From positions 1-32,653 of the forward strand of contig JBBDWJ010000153.1 in the NCBI GenBank assembly GCA_040902925.1: a stretch of 32,653 nt of DNA, written 5' to 3'. The notes under the pieces were generated by a model. That model ran no database searches, was not told where the DNA came from, and saw only the letters and a list, made by a program, of their open reading frames with translations. Shown here piece by piece: positions 7,151 to 15,510 of this stretch. Origin of the DNA: JBBDWJ01 sp040902925 (lineage in GTDB: Bacteria > Acidobacteriota > Terriglobia > Bryobacterales > UBA6623). Numbering within the stretch: the stretch's first letter is position 1; every line of letters starts with the position of its first letter. A program made the translations under genes and the position numbers.

Positions 7151-8242
7151 ATGACGAATCGCATCGTTCGAGGCAACCTGTTTCATCGCAAAACGCGGAC
7201 GCTGATGACGATCCTGGCCGTCGCGGTCGAGGTCGCCATGGTGTTGTTGATTCTTGGGCTCTCCGACGGGCTGGTCGAGGAATCGGCGCATCGCAGGCGG
7301 GGCATCGGCGCAGACATCATCATCAGCTCGTCAAGCGCCTCGACGATCAGCGCAGGCGGCAACGGGTTGCCGGAATCGCTGATAGCCGAGATCGAAACGA
7401 TGCCCGAGGTGGCTCTCGCCGCGGGAACCACGATGGTTCTCCCGACGAACCTTCAAACCATCACCGGCATCGACTGGGAACGGTTCGAGCGCATGGCCGG
7501 CGGCGTGCGTTTTCTTGAGGGCGGCCCTTTTGAGGGCCCTGACGACGTCATCATCGATTCGATTTACGCCGAGCAGACCAAACCCAAGATCGGCGGCACG
7601 TTGCGGTTCCTCAATCATGACTTCCGATTGGCCGGCATCGTTGAGACCGGCAAGATGAGCCGCATCTTCATTCCGTTGACGACGATGCAGAAGCTGATGG
7701 GGTGGCAGGACGACTTGAGCCAAATCTACGTTCGCCTCAAGGATTCAGGCCAGACCGAGGCCGTGATGGCGCGTCTCAAGGAAAAGCTGCCCGACTACAG
7801 GGTCCGGTCGATGGAAGAGTTCATCGCTATGTTCTCAGCTCAGACGCGCGATATGGCGTCGAGCTTCATCGGCGCGATCATGGGCATCGCCGTGTCGGTG
7901 GGATTCCTGGTCGTACTGCTTTCAATGTATACCGCCGTGCTCGACCGCACGCGCGATATCGGTATTTTGAAATCGCTGGGTGCTTCACCGGCCTACATCG
8001 TCAACATTTTTATTCGCGAGACGCTCTGGATGACCGCTGGGGGCGTCGTGGTAGGGGCTTTGATCACCTGGGCGGCACGGGCGGCGGTGGAGCAAATGTT
8101 CCCGCTGGTGACGATTTTGACCCTCAACGACCACCTCGTTTGGGCCGTAGCGATCGCCGTCGTGGGGTCGGTTGGCGGCGCGCTCTACCCGGCCATGCTC
8201 GCGGCGCGCAAGGATCCCATAGCCGCGCTGAGTTACGACTGA
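7151..8242 (+). CDS. ABC transporter permease, FtsX/MacB-like
   Basis: A 363-residue inner-membrane permease. It has an N-terminal membrane helix (about residues 18-38), a periplasmic MacB-core-like domain (about 40-240) and three C-terminal helices (SFIGAIMGIAVSVGFLVVLL, ETLWMTAGGVVVGALITWAA and HLVWAVAIAVVGSVGGALYP). The cytoplasmic coupling motif RDIGILKSLGAS lies between the first two of these. This topology suits mechanotransmission or lipoprotein/substrate release ABC systems such as LolCDE, MacB and DevC. The ATG at 7151 gives the usual family N-terminus (MTNRIVRGNLFHRKTRT). No ATPase or membrane-fusion protein gene is adjacent, so its partners are elsewhere. Confidence 0.85.
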   Translation: MTNRIVRGNLFHRKTRTLMTILAVAVEVAMVLLILGLSDGLVEESAHRRRGIGADIIISSSSASTISAGGNGLPESLIAEIETMPEVALAAGTTMVLPTNLQTITGIDWERFERMAGGVRFLEGGPFEGPDDVIIDSIYAEQTKPKIGGTLRFLNHDFRLAGIVETGKMSRIFIPLTTMQKLMGWQDDLSQIYVRLKDSGQTEAVMARLKEKLPDYRVRSMEEFIAMFSAQTRDMASSFIGAIMGIAVSVGFLVVLLSMYTAVLDRTRDIGILKSLGASPAYIVNIFIRETLWMTAGGVVVGALITWAARAAVEQMFPLVTILTLNDHLVWAVAIAVVGSVGGALYPAMLAARKDPIAALSYD

Positions 8243-8435
8243 CGGCCAGCCGCAGCGGCTGCCTGGGCCACAATCCCTGCGCCGGGTTGGCCGCGGTGAC
8301 CCATCGCGCGCCGGTTGGGGTAGGCGTTTCCCCCTAACTCTCCCTTCGAAAAGCGCCGGCCGGGTTTTGATCGGGAAAGATCCTGAGGAACCCGCTTTCC
8401 CGCCGCTACGTCCTATTGATCCCCGGCCGGTTTGG

Positions 8436-8441
8436 GATAAT
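8436..8441 (+). promoter_or_regulatory. -10 hexamer GATAAT before the glycine-zipper gene
   Basis: GATAAT lies 37 nt before the ATG at 8479; no strong -35 is visible. A clear Shine-Dalgarno (AAAGGAG, 8464-8470) follows, so this gene would have a normal leader. Confidence 0.4.
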
Positions 8442-8478
8442 GAAAAAGAGGCCGAACCGGCCAAAAGGAGCGGATGGA

Positions 8479-9321
8479 ATGAAAACGATACACACGGCCG
8501 TTATCCTCGGTTTGCTGTTGAGTTGTTCGCTGTTAACGGCCGACACGCTGCGTCTCAAGAACGGCGCCGCGCTGTCCGGCACTTACCTGGGCGGCGACAC
8601 GCGCCAAGTGAAGTTTCTGGGACCCGACGGCGGCATGAAGTCTTATAGCGTCTCCGACATTTCGGGGATCGATTTCACCGCCGGGGAAGCGGCCGCGAGC
8701 GCCGCGCAAGCGTCCGCCGCTAGCACTGCTTCGCATTCTTCCTCCGCATCCTCGACGTCCAATGCTTCCTCGACGCCTGCCGCGACCCGGTCGATAGCGG
8801 CGGCGCCCGTAGTAGAGGCCGCCACGATTCCAGCGGGCACCACGATCACGGTGCGTTTGATCGACGCGATTGATACGGATGTGACCGGCGCCGGCGAACG
8901 TTTTCGCGCCAGCATCGATGATCCCGTGGTCATCGACGGCAAGGTTGTCGTACCGCGCAACGCCGATGCGACCGTGCAGGTGATGCGCGTCGAGCAGTCC
9001 GGCAGGATTTCCGGCAGTGACGAGATCGCACTGAAGCTCTACAACGTCACGATCAACGGGAGGCCGTACGAAATTGCCACCGAGTACGCCGAGGTGAAGG
9101 GCGAAGGCCAAGGCAAGAAGACGGCCAAGACGACGGCGGTTACAACCGGCGTTGGAGCCGCGCTTGGAGCAATCCTTGGAGGCGGCAAGGGAGCCGCGAT
9201 TGGCGCCGGCGCCGGCGCCGCCACGGGCGTCGCGGTCTCCGCGGCTCGCGGAAAGACGCTGCGCATTCCCTCGGAGACGCGCTTGGATTTCGAGCTGCGC
9301 GCCCCGCTGCCGGTGAACTAG
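8479..9321 (+). CDS. Secreted protein with C-terminal glycine zipper
   Basis: A 280-residue protein of unknown function. It has a signal peptide (MKTIHTAVILGLLLSCSLLTA), a short beta domain (TLRLKNGAALSGTYLGG to about residue 65), an Ala/Ser/Thr-rich linker (about 70-115) and a conserved-looking beta domain (IPAGTTITVRLIDAIDTD to about 215). Near residues 220-260 a glycine-zipper segment (VGAALGAILGGGKGAAIGAG) could insert in or lie against a membrane. The last residues return to beta sequence. The start is fixed by AAAGGAG 8 nt upstream. It probably sits in the envelope; no enzymatic motif is visible. Confidence 0.8.
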   Translation: MKTIHTAVILGLLLSCSLLTADTLRLKNGAALSGTYLGGDTRQVKFLGPDGGMKSYSVSDISGIDFTAGEAAASAAQASAASTASHSSSASSTSNASSTPAATRSIAAAPVVEAATIPAGTTITVRLIDAIDTDVTGAGERFRASIDDPVVIDGKVVVPRNADATVQVMRVEQSGRISGSDEIALKLYNVTINGRPYEIATEYAEVKGEGQGKKTAKTTAVTTGVGAALGAILGGGKGAAIGAGAGAATGVAVSAARGKTLRIPSETRLDFELRAPLPVN

Positions 9322-9395
9322 GCCCGGTCACTACGCTTCGAAGACCGTGCTGCCGGCCCAAGGTTGCCGCCGCGCACCGGAGTTCAGCGATCGAG

Positions 9396-9423
9396 CAGCC
9401 TCCGGTCAACCGTTTGGAGGCTG
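9396..9423. terminator. Hairpin CAGCCTCC/GGAGGCTG
   Basis: A perfect 8-bp stem around a 12-nt loop that can itself pair (GGTC/AACC partly). It is 75 nt past the glycine-zipper gene stop. No U tract follows, so termination is only a possibility. Confidence 0.35.
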
Positions 9424-9499
9424 ACCGGACAGATTCCCGCGGGCCACCGCGCTTGCTCTGTTTTGGGGGCGCTCTGCGCGGCGAACATCGCGGAGGCTG

Positions 9500-9706
9500 T
9501 GGATTCATGAGCACCTGTTTCGCGAGCACAACGGTGCGACCCTGGCCGAAGACCGCGTCCAGTACGCAGTGCCCGGGGGCTCTCTGATCAACCGCATGCT
9601 GGTCGCGCCGGACCTCGCGAGAGTCTTTCGCTACCGCCGCGAAAGGCTCGTGGAGTTGTTCGGAGAAGCTCCTCGGGCCAGCCGGAATAGATCGCGGCTA
9701 TACTGA
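9500..9706 (+). pseudogene. C-terminal remnant of an SRPBCC-family protein
   Basis: The frame starting at 9500 reads WIHEHLFREHNGATLAEDRV, then a YAVPGG motif, then VAPDLARVFRYRRERLVELFG, ending at TGA 9704-9706. This is the recognisable C-terminal third of ligand-binding SRPBCC (CoxG/START-like) proteins. Upstream the frame decays (possible echoes such as SARRTSRRLW) and no start or N-terminal two thirds can be found. The 11-bp sequence TCGAGCAGCCT occurs on both sides, near 9391 and 9718. I read it as a decayed gene. Confidence 0.6.
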
Positions 9707-9792
9707 ACCGGAGAGAGTCGAGCAGCCTGGCTGTTGAGGGCTGACGAGGTCTCGCGAACGTTTCACCCATTAGCCAACCTTGAGCGTTTTTC

Positions 9793-12636
9793 TTGCATCA
9801 CCTTCCTGATCAAAATTTGTTTCGTTTGTTGCGGCTGAGGCCGGGCTGGATCGAATTCACGGTCCAGGTCAGTTCTTCGCTGGTCTTAGCCGGTCTCGGG
9901 TTGATCGCGGTATCGGTGGTCTCGGCTCAAGTTCCCGCTGGCAAACACAGCGAAACGACAGCGCGACAGGAAGACCAGTCGCGTGGTGCAGCCTCTGAAG
10001 CCGCACAGGCTTCGGCCGAAGGCCCCGGCGCTGGCGCCTCGTCCGCCGAGGCAGTTCCTGCCGACGACATTCCCGTCGATACCGCTGCTGCCGGCACGGT
10101 TCCAGGCGACGCCGCGCCTGTCGAACCGGCGGCTGCCGACGTCCGGCAGCGCACCCAGCTCAACCTGTTGGGGCGCACCGATACTTCGAGCGGCGAGAGT
10201 CGGCGCAACGAGAACGTCCAGTTCAACCTCGTCGACAACAACGCCCTCAAGGAACTGAACATTCGCCTCGGGACCAGCGCCACGATCATCGACCGTTTCG
10301 AGCCGGACCGCCGCTACTACGGCGCTGAATTTGGGAATCCGCCGACCTCTCCCGTCCACACGACGATACCTTCCGGGGCGGGCGTTCACGGCAGCGTGTT
10401 CCTGCGGCATCAGAACAGCGCCACCAGCGCGCGGTCCTACTTTCAGGTGGGCGATGTCCAGCCGGCTCGCGAAAACGGCTATGGGTTCCAGTTCACGGCC
10501 CCGGTATGGCGGGGCGGTCATTTCGTAGTCGATGCGTATCAGAAGCGGTCGCGCGGCAACGTCAATGGCAATGTGCTCGTGCCCACGCCCGATGAGCGCA
10601 CGCCGCTGGCCACCGATCCGGCGACGCGCGAAGTTGTGCAGCGCTTTCTTTCCGCCTACCCCGTAGCGCTTCCTAACCGCACCGACATCAATCCGCGCGC
10701 GCTCAACACCAACTCCCTGCAGGAAATTGACGACGATAGCATCAGCCCGCGCCTCGAGCAGGCGATCGGCGGCCGCGACAGGCTGTTCTTGCGCTATGAC
10801 CTGATCTTTCAGACCGTCGATGCGTTCCAGCTTGTTGCCGGGCAGAATCCTGACGCCGACATCAAGTCGCATCGCGCCACGATGACTTGGAACCGGCAGT
10901 GGACGGCGTCCACGCAGACCGACGTTTCGATGGCGTTCGACCGGCTGCGCACGCTGTTGGTGCCGGCGGAAGACGCAGTTGGCACGTACGTATCGACCGG
11001 CGGGCTCACCGCGCTGGGGCCTGCAGGGTCAATCCCCATCGACCGTGCACTGAACTCGTTCCGCTACGGCGCGCGGATTCAGCAGACGCGAGGAAAGCAT
11101 TTGTGGCGCGGCGGCGTCGAAATGCTGCGGCGGCAATTGAACGGCGTCGAAACCGACGTCCATCGCGGCTTTTTCTCGTTCGGCAACGACTTTGGGCGCG
11201 ACTCGATCACGAATCTGCGCCTGGGGACTCCGACGCAGCACATTGTTTCGATCGGGGATGTACATCGCGGATATCGCAACTGGGATTTTCAATTCTTCGC
11301 CGCCGACAACTGGCGCGTGAGCTCGCGGCTGACGCTGCAGTTGGGCTTGGGCTATCACCCGGTCACCGCGCCTTACGAAATCAACGGCCGCGACCGGTTC
11401 GCGTACGATTGCGATTGCAATAACTTCGCGCCGCAGTTCGGATTCGCTTACCGGCTATCGGACCGCTGGGGGGTAGTGCGCGGGGCTTATGGCCTGCAAT
11501 ACGGGCAGATCTATCCGGTAACGTTTCAGCAGATTCGCCTGGCGCCGCCGGGCAACCTGAAAATCGTTGTTCCGGCGCCGGATCTGGTCGATCCGTTGGC
11601 AAGCTACGATCCCAACGACCCGAACGTTCTACCCACGACGTATATCCTTGACGAAAATCTCGCCACGCCCTACTCGCATCAGTACAACCTGAGTTGGGAT
11701 CTGGAGTTGGCGCGCGATTGGAACCTGCAGCTCGGCTACGTCGGCAGCCGTTCGCACAAGCTGCTGCTGATGTGGTACACGAACCGTTCGCATCCGGTGG
11801 AAGGCATTCCGCAAACCTCGGCGACGGTGAATCTTCGCCGCGACGTGCCGGGATTCGCCGAGATCCGCCGCGTCATCAATGGCTCGATCGGTTATTACGA
11901 TGCCGCGCGTGTTTCGCTGATCATGCCGCGGCGCGCCGGGCTTTCCATGCAGGCGAGCTACTGGTTCAGCAAGGCGATCGATCTGGGCAGCAGCTACACG
12001 AACACGGGTTACGACGCTGACTCGCGGCTGTCGCGCAGCCAGTCGGAGTTCGACCAGTTCGGCGACATGAAGGGCTTGAGCGACTTCGATCAGCCGCACG
12101 CGTTTTTGTGGACGGCCTCTTACGAGACGCCGGCGCTGCGCCAGGGCGGCTGGGCGGGAAGAATTTTTGGCAACTGGCAGTTGGCGAGCGTCGTGCTTCT
12201 GAAGCCAGGCACGCCGTTCAGCGTTATCTCGGCATCGGACGCGCCGGGGTTCGGCAACGTCGACGCCAACGGAGGCGACCGGCCGAATCTTCTCGACGTG
12301 TCGATTCTCGGGCGCACCATCGGCGACCCCGACACTTCCGCGCAGCGGCTCCCGGCCGCGGCTTTCTATTTCATGCAGCCGACTGATCTGCGAGGCAACC
12401 TCGGCCGCAACGTTTTTCGAAAGGGCGGCATTAGCAACGTGAACGCCTCGATCTCGCGCACCTGGAGCCTGAGCTCGGAGAAGCGCCTCACGTTTCGGGC
12501 CGAGTCGATCAACCTGTTCAACACGCCGCAGTTCGCAGAGCCGGGCACGAGCCTGGGCCTGCCGAATTTCGGGCAGATTACGAATACTTTGAATGATGGG
12601 CGGACGTTTCAGTTTCTGCTGCGGTTTGGGTTTTGA
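9793..12636 (+). CDS. Oar-like TonB-receptor-type outer-membrane barrel
   Basis: A 947-residue outer-membrane protein. The N-terminal signal ends near VSVVSAQ (about residue 46). A low-complexity Ala/Glu/Asp/Pro linker (about 50-115) is followed by NNALKELNIRLGTSATIIDRF. Many amphipathic beta strands then run to the C-terminal aromatic residue (FQFLLRFGF), the usual signal for barrel insertion. It resembles acidobacterial Oar/TonB-dependent receptor barrels, but I see neither the N-terminal carboxypeptidase-regulatory (CnaB-like) domain nor a clear TonB box and plug. Its substrate is unknown. The start is TTG, chosen because it gives the full signal peptide; the ribosome-binding site is weak. 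It is monocistronic. Confidence 0.82.
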   Translation: MHHLPDQNLFRLLRLRPGWIEFTVQVSSSLVLAGLGLIAVSVVSAQVPAGKHSETTARQEDQSRGAASEAAQASAEGPGAGASSAEAVPADDIPVDTAAAGTVPGDAAPVEPAAADVRQRTQLNLLGRTDTSSGESRRNENVQFNLVDNNALKELNIRLGTSATIIDRFEPDRRYYGAEFGNPPTSPVHTTIPSGAGVHGSVFLRHQNSATSARSYFQVGDVQPARENGYGFQFTAPVWRGGHFVVDAYQKRSRGNVNGNVLVPTPDERTPLATDPATREVVQRFLSAYPVALPNRTDINPRALNTNSLQEIDDDSISPRLEQAIGGRDRLFLRYDLIFQTVDAFQLVAGQNPDADIKSHRATMTWNRQWTASTQTDVSMAFDRLRTLLVPAEDAVGTYVSTGGLTALGPAGSIPIDRALNSFRYGARIQQTRGKHLWRGGVEMLRRQLNGVETDVHRGFFSFGNDFGRDSITNLRLGTPTQHIVSIGDVHRGYRNWDFQFFAADNWRVSSRLTLQLGLGYHPVTAPYEINGRDRFAYDCDCNNFAPQFGFAYRLSDRWGVVRGAYGLQYGQIYPVTFQQIRLAPPGNLKIVVPAPDLVDPLASYDPNDPNVLPTTYILDENLATPYSHQYNLSWDLELARDWNLQLGYVGSRSHKLLLMWYTNRSHPVEGIPQTSATVNLRRDVPGFAEIRRVINGSIGYYDAARVSLIMPRRAGLSMQASYWFSKAIDLGSSYTNTGYDADSRLSRSQSEFDQFGDMKGLSDFDQPHAFLWTASYETPALRQGGWAGRIFGNWQLASVVLLKPGTPFSVISASDAPGFGNVDANGGDRPNLLDVSILGRTIGDPDTSAQRLPAAAFYFMQPTDLRGNLGRNVFRKGGISNVNASISRTWSLSSEKRLTFRAESINLFNTPQFAEPGTSLGLPNFGQITNTLNDGRTFQFLLRFGF

Positions 12637-12677
12637 ATGTCAATAAAGATTCGCTTTCCCCGTCGCAAGGTCCCGAT

Positions 12678-12929
12678 CTAAAGTAGCCCAAGTCGTTCTA
12701 GATCGGGCAAAGTCCACCGCGCCTGATCAGCGACCATTCTGCGCAGAGTTTTGGGCGGAAAAGTGTCGCCCGGCCGGTGGACAGAGACGGTCACACGCCG
12801 CCCGTCTGGGTGATAGTAGCGTTGGTGACTGCCGACTTGCGAGCGACGAAAGAAACCATCTCGGAGGAGAGCGTTGATCAACCGTCGAGCGTTGAGCGAT
12901 CGCAAACGCGACCAATCGATATCACTCAC
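12678..12929 (-). CDS. hicA: HicA-type mRNA interferase toxin
   Basis: An 83-residue toxin with a double-stranded-RNA-binding-like fold that cuts mRNA. It begins VSDIDWSRLRSLNARRLINA and contains GSHQRYYHPDGRRVTVSVHRPGDTFPPKTL, which includes the catalytic His of the GSH motif. It ends with WTLPDLERLGLL. The GTG start at 12929 overlaps the hicB stop (GTGA), so the two are coupled. The longer open frame upstream overlaps hicB in a different phase and does not look like protein. HicA is the second gene; many hicBA loci share this order. Confidence 0.87.
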   Translation of the reverse strand: MSDIDWSRLRSLNARRLINALLRDGFFRRSQVGSHQRYYHPDGRRVTVSVHRPGDTFPPKTLRRMVADQARWTLPDLERLGLL

Positions 12930-13159
12930 GCCGTTACGGCGACGAGCGGCTCGGCGGAACCTTCGACTTCCTCGGGGATCGATTCTCCGTCTTCGATGAG
13001 CTCGTTGACGATCATCTGGACGACTTCTTGAATGTGACGCAGGGCTTCTTCGCGCGTCTCGCCCCAGGTTGCCGCCCCCTGAACGCCGAGCGCGGGGCAA
13101 TGAGCCGACCAACGATCTTCATCCGGCTCGACCACGACCTGGAAAACGTATTTTTTCAT
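12926..13159 (-). CDS. hicB: HicB-type antitoxin
   Basis: A 77-residue antitoxin with a partially degraded RNase-H-like fold: KKYVFQVVVEPDEDRWSAHC followed by PALGVQGAATWGETREEALRHIQE, the diagnostic HicB motif. It has no added C-terminal ribbon-helix-helix or HTH domain, so DNA binding, if any, is not evident. An in-frame ATG-CAG-ACT-TAG with an AGGAG just before it lies upstream (around 13180-13196 on the minus strand), a possible three-codon leader peptide. The gene is divergent from the LOG-family gene. Confidence 0.85.
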   Translation of the reverse strand: MKKYVFQVVVEPDEDRWSAHCPALGVQGAATWGETREEALRHIQEVVQMIVNELIEDGESIPEEVEGSAEPLVAVTA

Positions 13160-13168
13160 CTCGGCGGT

Positions 13169-13820
13169 TTGTTGACACTAAGTCTGCATGGACTCCTAAA
13201 ATGGAATATACCACGCCGTCTCAGATCCGATCGGACGCCTTCTGGCCGTAAAGGCATTTGTGTTTTTTGCGCTTCGAGCGACGCCGTGGACGCCTGCTAC
13301 TTTGAGGCGGCCGGCGAACTCGGCGCGGAGATCGCGCGCCGGAACTACAGTCTCGTCTACGGCGGCACCAGCGTCGGCCTGANNNNNNNNNNCCGTACAC
13401 GCCGAATGCGGGCATGTGATCGGGATCATCCCCGAGGCGATTCGTGACATGGGTATCGCCTATGAAGCGGCCGACGAGCTCATCGTGACGCGCACGATGG
13501 GCGAGCGCAAGGCGGCGATGCACGCCCGCTCCGAGGCGTTTGTCGTCTTACCGGGCGGCTTCGGCACGCTCGAGGAATTCTTAGAGATTCTCACCCTGCG
13601 CCAATTGAAGTATCACGAAAAAGCGATCGTGCTGCTCAACGTGAACTCGTTTTTTGATCCGCTGATCGAGCTGTTTGCGCATCTCTATACCGAGCGCTTT
13701 GCGCGCGCCGAGCACCAGGCGCTCTATCATGTCGCCGGGACAGCCGCCGCGGCGCTCGAGTACATCGATAGCTATCGCCCCGTGAGCCAGCCCGACAAGT
13801 GGTTTCCCTCCACGCGCTGA
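13169..13820 (+). CDS. LOG-family protein (gap-interrupted, start uncertain)
   Basis: A Rossmann-fold protein of the LOG / TIGR00730 group (cytokinin riboside 5'-monophosphate phosphoribohydrolase-like; often misnamed lysine decarboxylase). KGICVFCASSDAVDACYF and YSLVYGGTSVGL lie before the gap. VHAECGHVIGIIPEAI, ERKAAMHARSEAFVV and the nucleotide-site motif PGGFGTLEEFLEILTLRQL lie after it. The two halves are one base out of phase across the 10 N; about 18 missing nt (MGxVAxA) would restore the family sequence. Homology begins at 13250 without an ATG or GTG. The only in-frame starts upstream are TTG at 13169 or 13172, so the true start or an upstream frameshift is unresolved. It is divergent from hicBA. 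Confidence 0.75.
13172..13202 (+). promoter_or_regulatory. Possible promoter in the hicB/LOG divergent region
   Basis: A perfect -35 TTGACA (13172-13177) and TAAAAT (13197-13202) with a rather long 19-bp spacer. If used, the transcript begins near 13210, after the only in-frame TTG codons, which deepens the start problem of the LOG gene. Confidence 0.35.
13383..13392. other. Assembly gap (10 N)
   Basis: Ten N within the LOG-family gene. Flanking codons are out of phase by one base at this length, so the gap size is not 10. Confidence 0.9.
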
Positions 13821-13834
13821 GTTCTCGCGTTTGC

Positions 13835-14134
13835 CTGACCTTCCGCGCCTATCTGGTCGAATACCTCAAGCGGCATCCCAAAGTCCACCAAAAGATGACC
13901 TTTCTCGTGCGGCACTTGCAGCCGACCGAATTGGGGCTTCCGATCGAGATTTGCGTTTTTAGCAACGATCAGGAGTGGGCGAACTACGAAGGGATTCAGG
14001 CCGATATTTTCGATCACATATTCGCGTCCCTAACGGAGTTCGGGTTACGGCCGTTCCAAAGCCCCACCGGAAGCGACATCGCGTCGGTGGGGCAATCGCT
14101 AGGGGAACTCGCCAGGCGCGGGCGCGAAGAGTAA
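13835..14134 (+). pseudogene. C-terminal fragment of a YbdG/MscM-type mechanosensitive channel
   Basis: About 99 residues read FRAYLVEYLKRHPKVHQKMT, then LVRHLQPTELGLPIEI, then WANYEGIQADIFDHI and GLRPFQSPTGSD. This is the cytoplasmic C-terminal region of large MscS-family channels such as E. coli YbdG. The membrane domains are missing. The frame begins in the tail of the LOG gene (possible GTG at 13799), but upstream residues do not match the family, and the usual TNxGTFRAY stretch is shortened to LTFRAY. I read it as a truncated remnant or an unmarked assembly join. No gene follows up to 14242. Confidence 0.7.
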
Positions 14135-14242
14135 TCGTAATTGCGGATAGCCGCGACGCGGCGCGGCGGCCAAGCGATCCCGCCGCCCCGGGATTCCGCC
14201 GCCGCGAATGGTAACTATCGGACTTTTGGGGCCGCCCGTGCT

Positions 14243-15313
14243 TCAAGAGGCGGCGACGATACAGTTGCGGTAGGTGAGATCAGTAGGCGCCGCGAAAGGA
14301 AGCCCGCCCTGGCCAAAAATCCACATGCCGGCCAGAATGAAGTTTCCTCGCGTGTAGGTCGAGTTTGGCATGATGTTTAGCTGAACCCAGGCCTTGACGT
14401 GTGTCCAATCGTTGGCGAACGACTGCGACGCATAGCGGTGCGGCCGCAGCGAAGTCTCCCACACCAGAATGCGAAAGCCCTCGTCGATGGCGAAACCGAG
14501 CGGGCCGTGCGCGGCGGGGACGTAGACGGTGTCGTTGCGCGGCGTAGGCCCTGTCCTACCTGCATATACGCCGCCGCGCACAGGCGCTTCGAATCGCCTG
14601 ATCCAGGCCTGCTCGTGCGCCTCTCGGACCGATACCCTGGGCCTGACACCAACGTAGAACGTGCCGACGTTGGGAGCAAACAGGCTGGCTGTGCCAAAAA
14701 ATTCCTTAAGCTTGTCGATAGCCCCCTGATTCGCCCCAATATTGCAGGCCCGGATCTCGATTCGCTGGAAGCGCGCGCTGCGAACCCGCTTCATGCGGCT
14801 CACCAGATTTTCGAGCGCCGGCGCCTGTAGCCGCAACCTGCCCGCCTGCCCGGTCTTCCAGCGGCCGAACCAAGTTACGGCCTCCCGCTCGGTGATTGTG
14901 CCCACGATCGTTCCCGGTTCGAGTTCGTTGATGAAGTCCGTCCATGCCTGTACGCGTTCTGCAACGGGGCGCGCCGCGATCGCCGCCGCTTCATCGAGCG
15001 GCTCTTCCGCGTCCATGATCACTTGCAACGCGTCATCCATCGCGGAGACGCCGCCCGTGGCCACGGGCATCAGAAAGCCGCGCTCCTCGCCGTGAGCGAC
15101 GATCAAGGCTTCGTCTTCTCCTTCGCGCGCGGCCGCGATCATGCGGTCCATCACGGCCAGTAGCGTTATGGGGGCGACGGAGTCGATCGGATCGACGGGG
15201 AAATCGGTGTCACGCGTTTGGCCGGGCTCTCGCGGGAACGTTCGATAGAAGGTAACCGCTTCCGGCAAGCCGTTAGAGTCGATAATGGCGCGCACACCGA
15301 TAGCATAAATCAT
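14243..15313 (-). CDS. Unrecognised protein with caspase-like His/Cys motifs
   Basis: A protein of 356 residues from the ATG at 15313; an extension to TTG 15400 is possible, but the added residues look random. I do not recognise the family. A hydrophobic strand leading to His74-Gly75 (EALIVAHGEERGFLMPV) and another leading to Cys190 (RIEIRACNIGANQGAIDKLKEFFG) are arranged as in clan CD cysteine peptidases and CHAT/DUF4347-type domains, where HG and (A)C form the dyad. About 115 residues separate them, longer than usual, and include a helical insert. The C-terminal third is beta-rich with many aromatics. There is no signal peptide. It is transcribed convergently to the channel remnant and divergently from the amine oxidase. 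The fold assignment is inference only. Confidence 0.6.
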   Translation of the reverse strand: MIYAIGVRAIIDSNGLPEAVTFYRTFPREPGQTRDTDFPVDPIDSVAPITLLAVMDRMIAAAREGEDEALIVAHGEERGFLMPVATGGVSAMDDALQVIMDAEEPLDEAAAIAARPVAERVQAWTDFINELEPGTIVGTITEREAVTWFGRWKTGQAGRLRLQAPALENLVSRMKRVRSARFQRIEIRACNIGANQGAIDKLKEFFGTASLFAPNVGTFYVGVRPRVSVREAHEQAWIRRFEAPVRGGVYAGRTGPTPRNDTVYVPAAHGPLGFAIDEGFRILVWETSLRPHRYASQSFANDWTHVKAWVQLNIMPNSTYTRGNFILAGMWIFGQGGLPFAAPTDLTYRNCIVAAS

Positions 15314-15461
15314 CCCAGTGACGGCAGGAACATGCTGACCTCGGAAAACCAGATCCCTGCGAGCGGCCTTAGTGCGCCCATTAGGGTTTCCACGCCTCAA
15401 AGTTAGTAAGGCCCGCTTTCTTACGGCCGATCAGGCGGGTTCGCCCGTCCCGTGCCCGCGC

Positions 15462-15467
15462 TACAAT
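15462..15467 (+). promoter_or_regulatory. -10 hexamer TACAAT of the amine oxidase gene
   Basis: TACAAT lies 43 nt before the ATG at 15511; the -35 is not obvious. The leader carries GAAAGGA (15497-15503) at normal Shine-Dalgarno spacing. Confidence 0.45.
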
Positions 15468-15510
15468 GGTGCCAATTCCTATACAAGCTGCCAGTCGAAA
15501 GGACATCGCC

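Noticed and set aside
12678..13112. Longer HicA frame beginning at 13112
   Set aside because: The first 60 residues are Arg-rich translation of hicB in another phase. The GTGA overlap at 12929 gives a normal HicA N-terminus.
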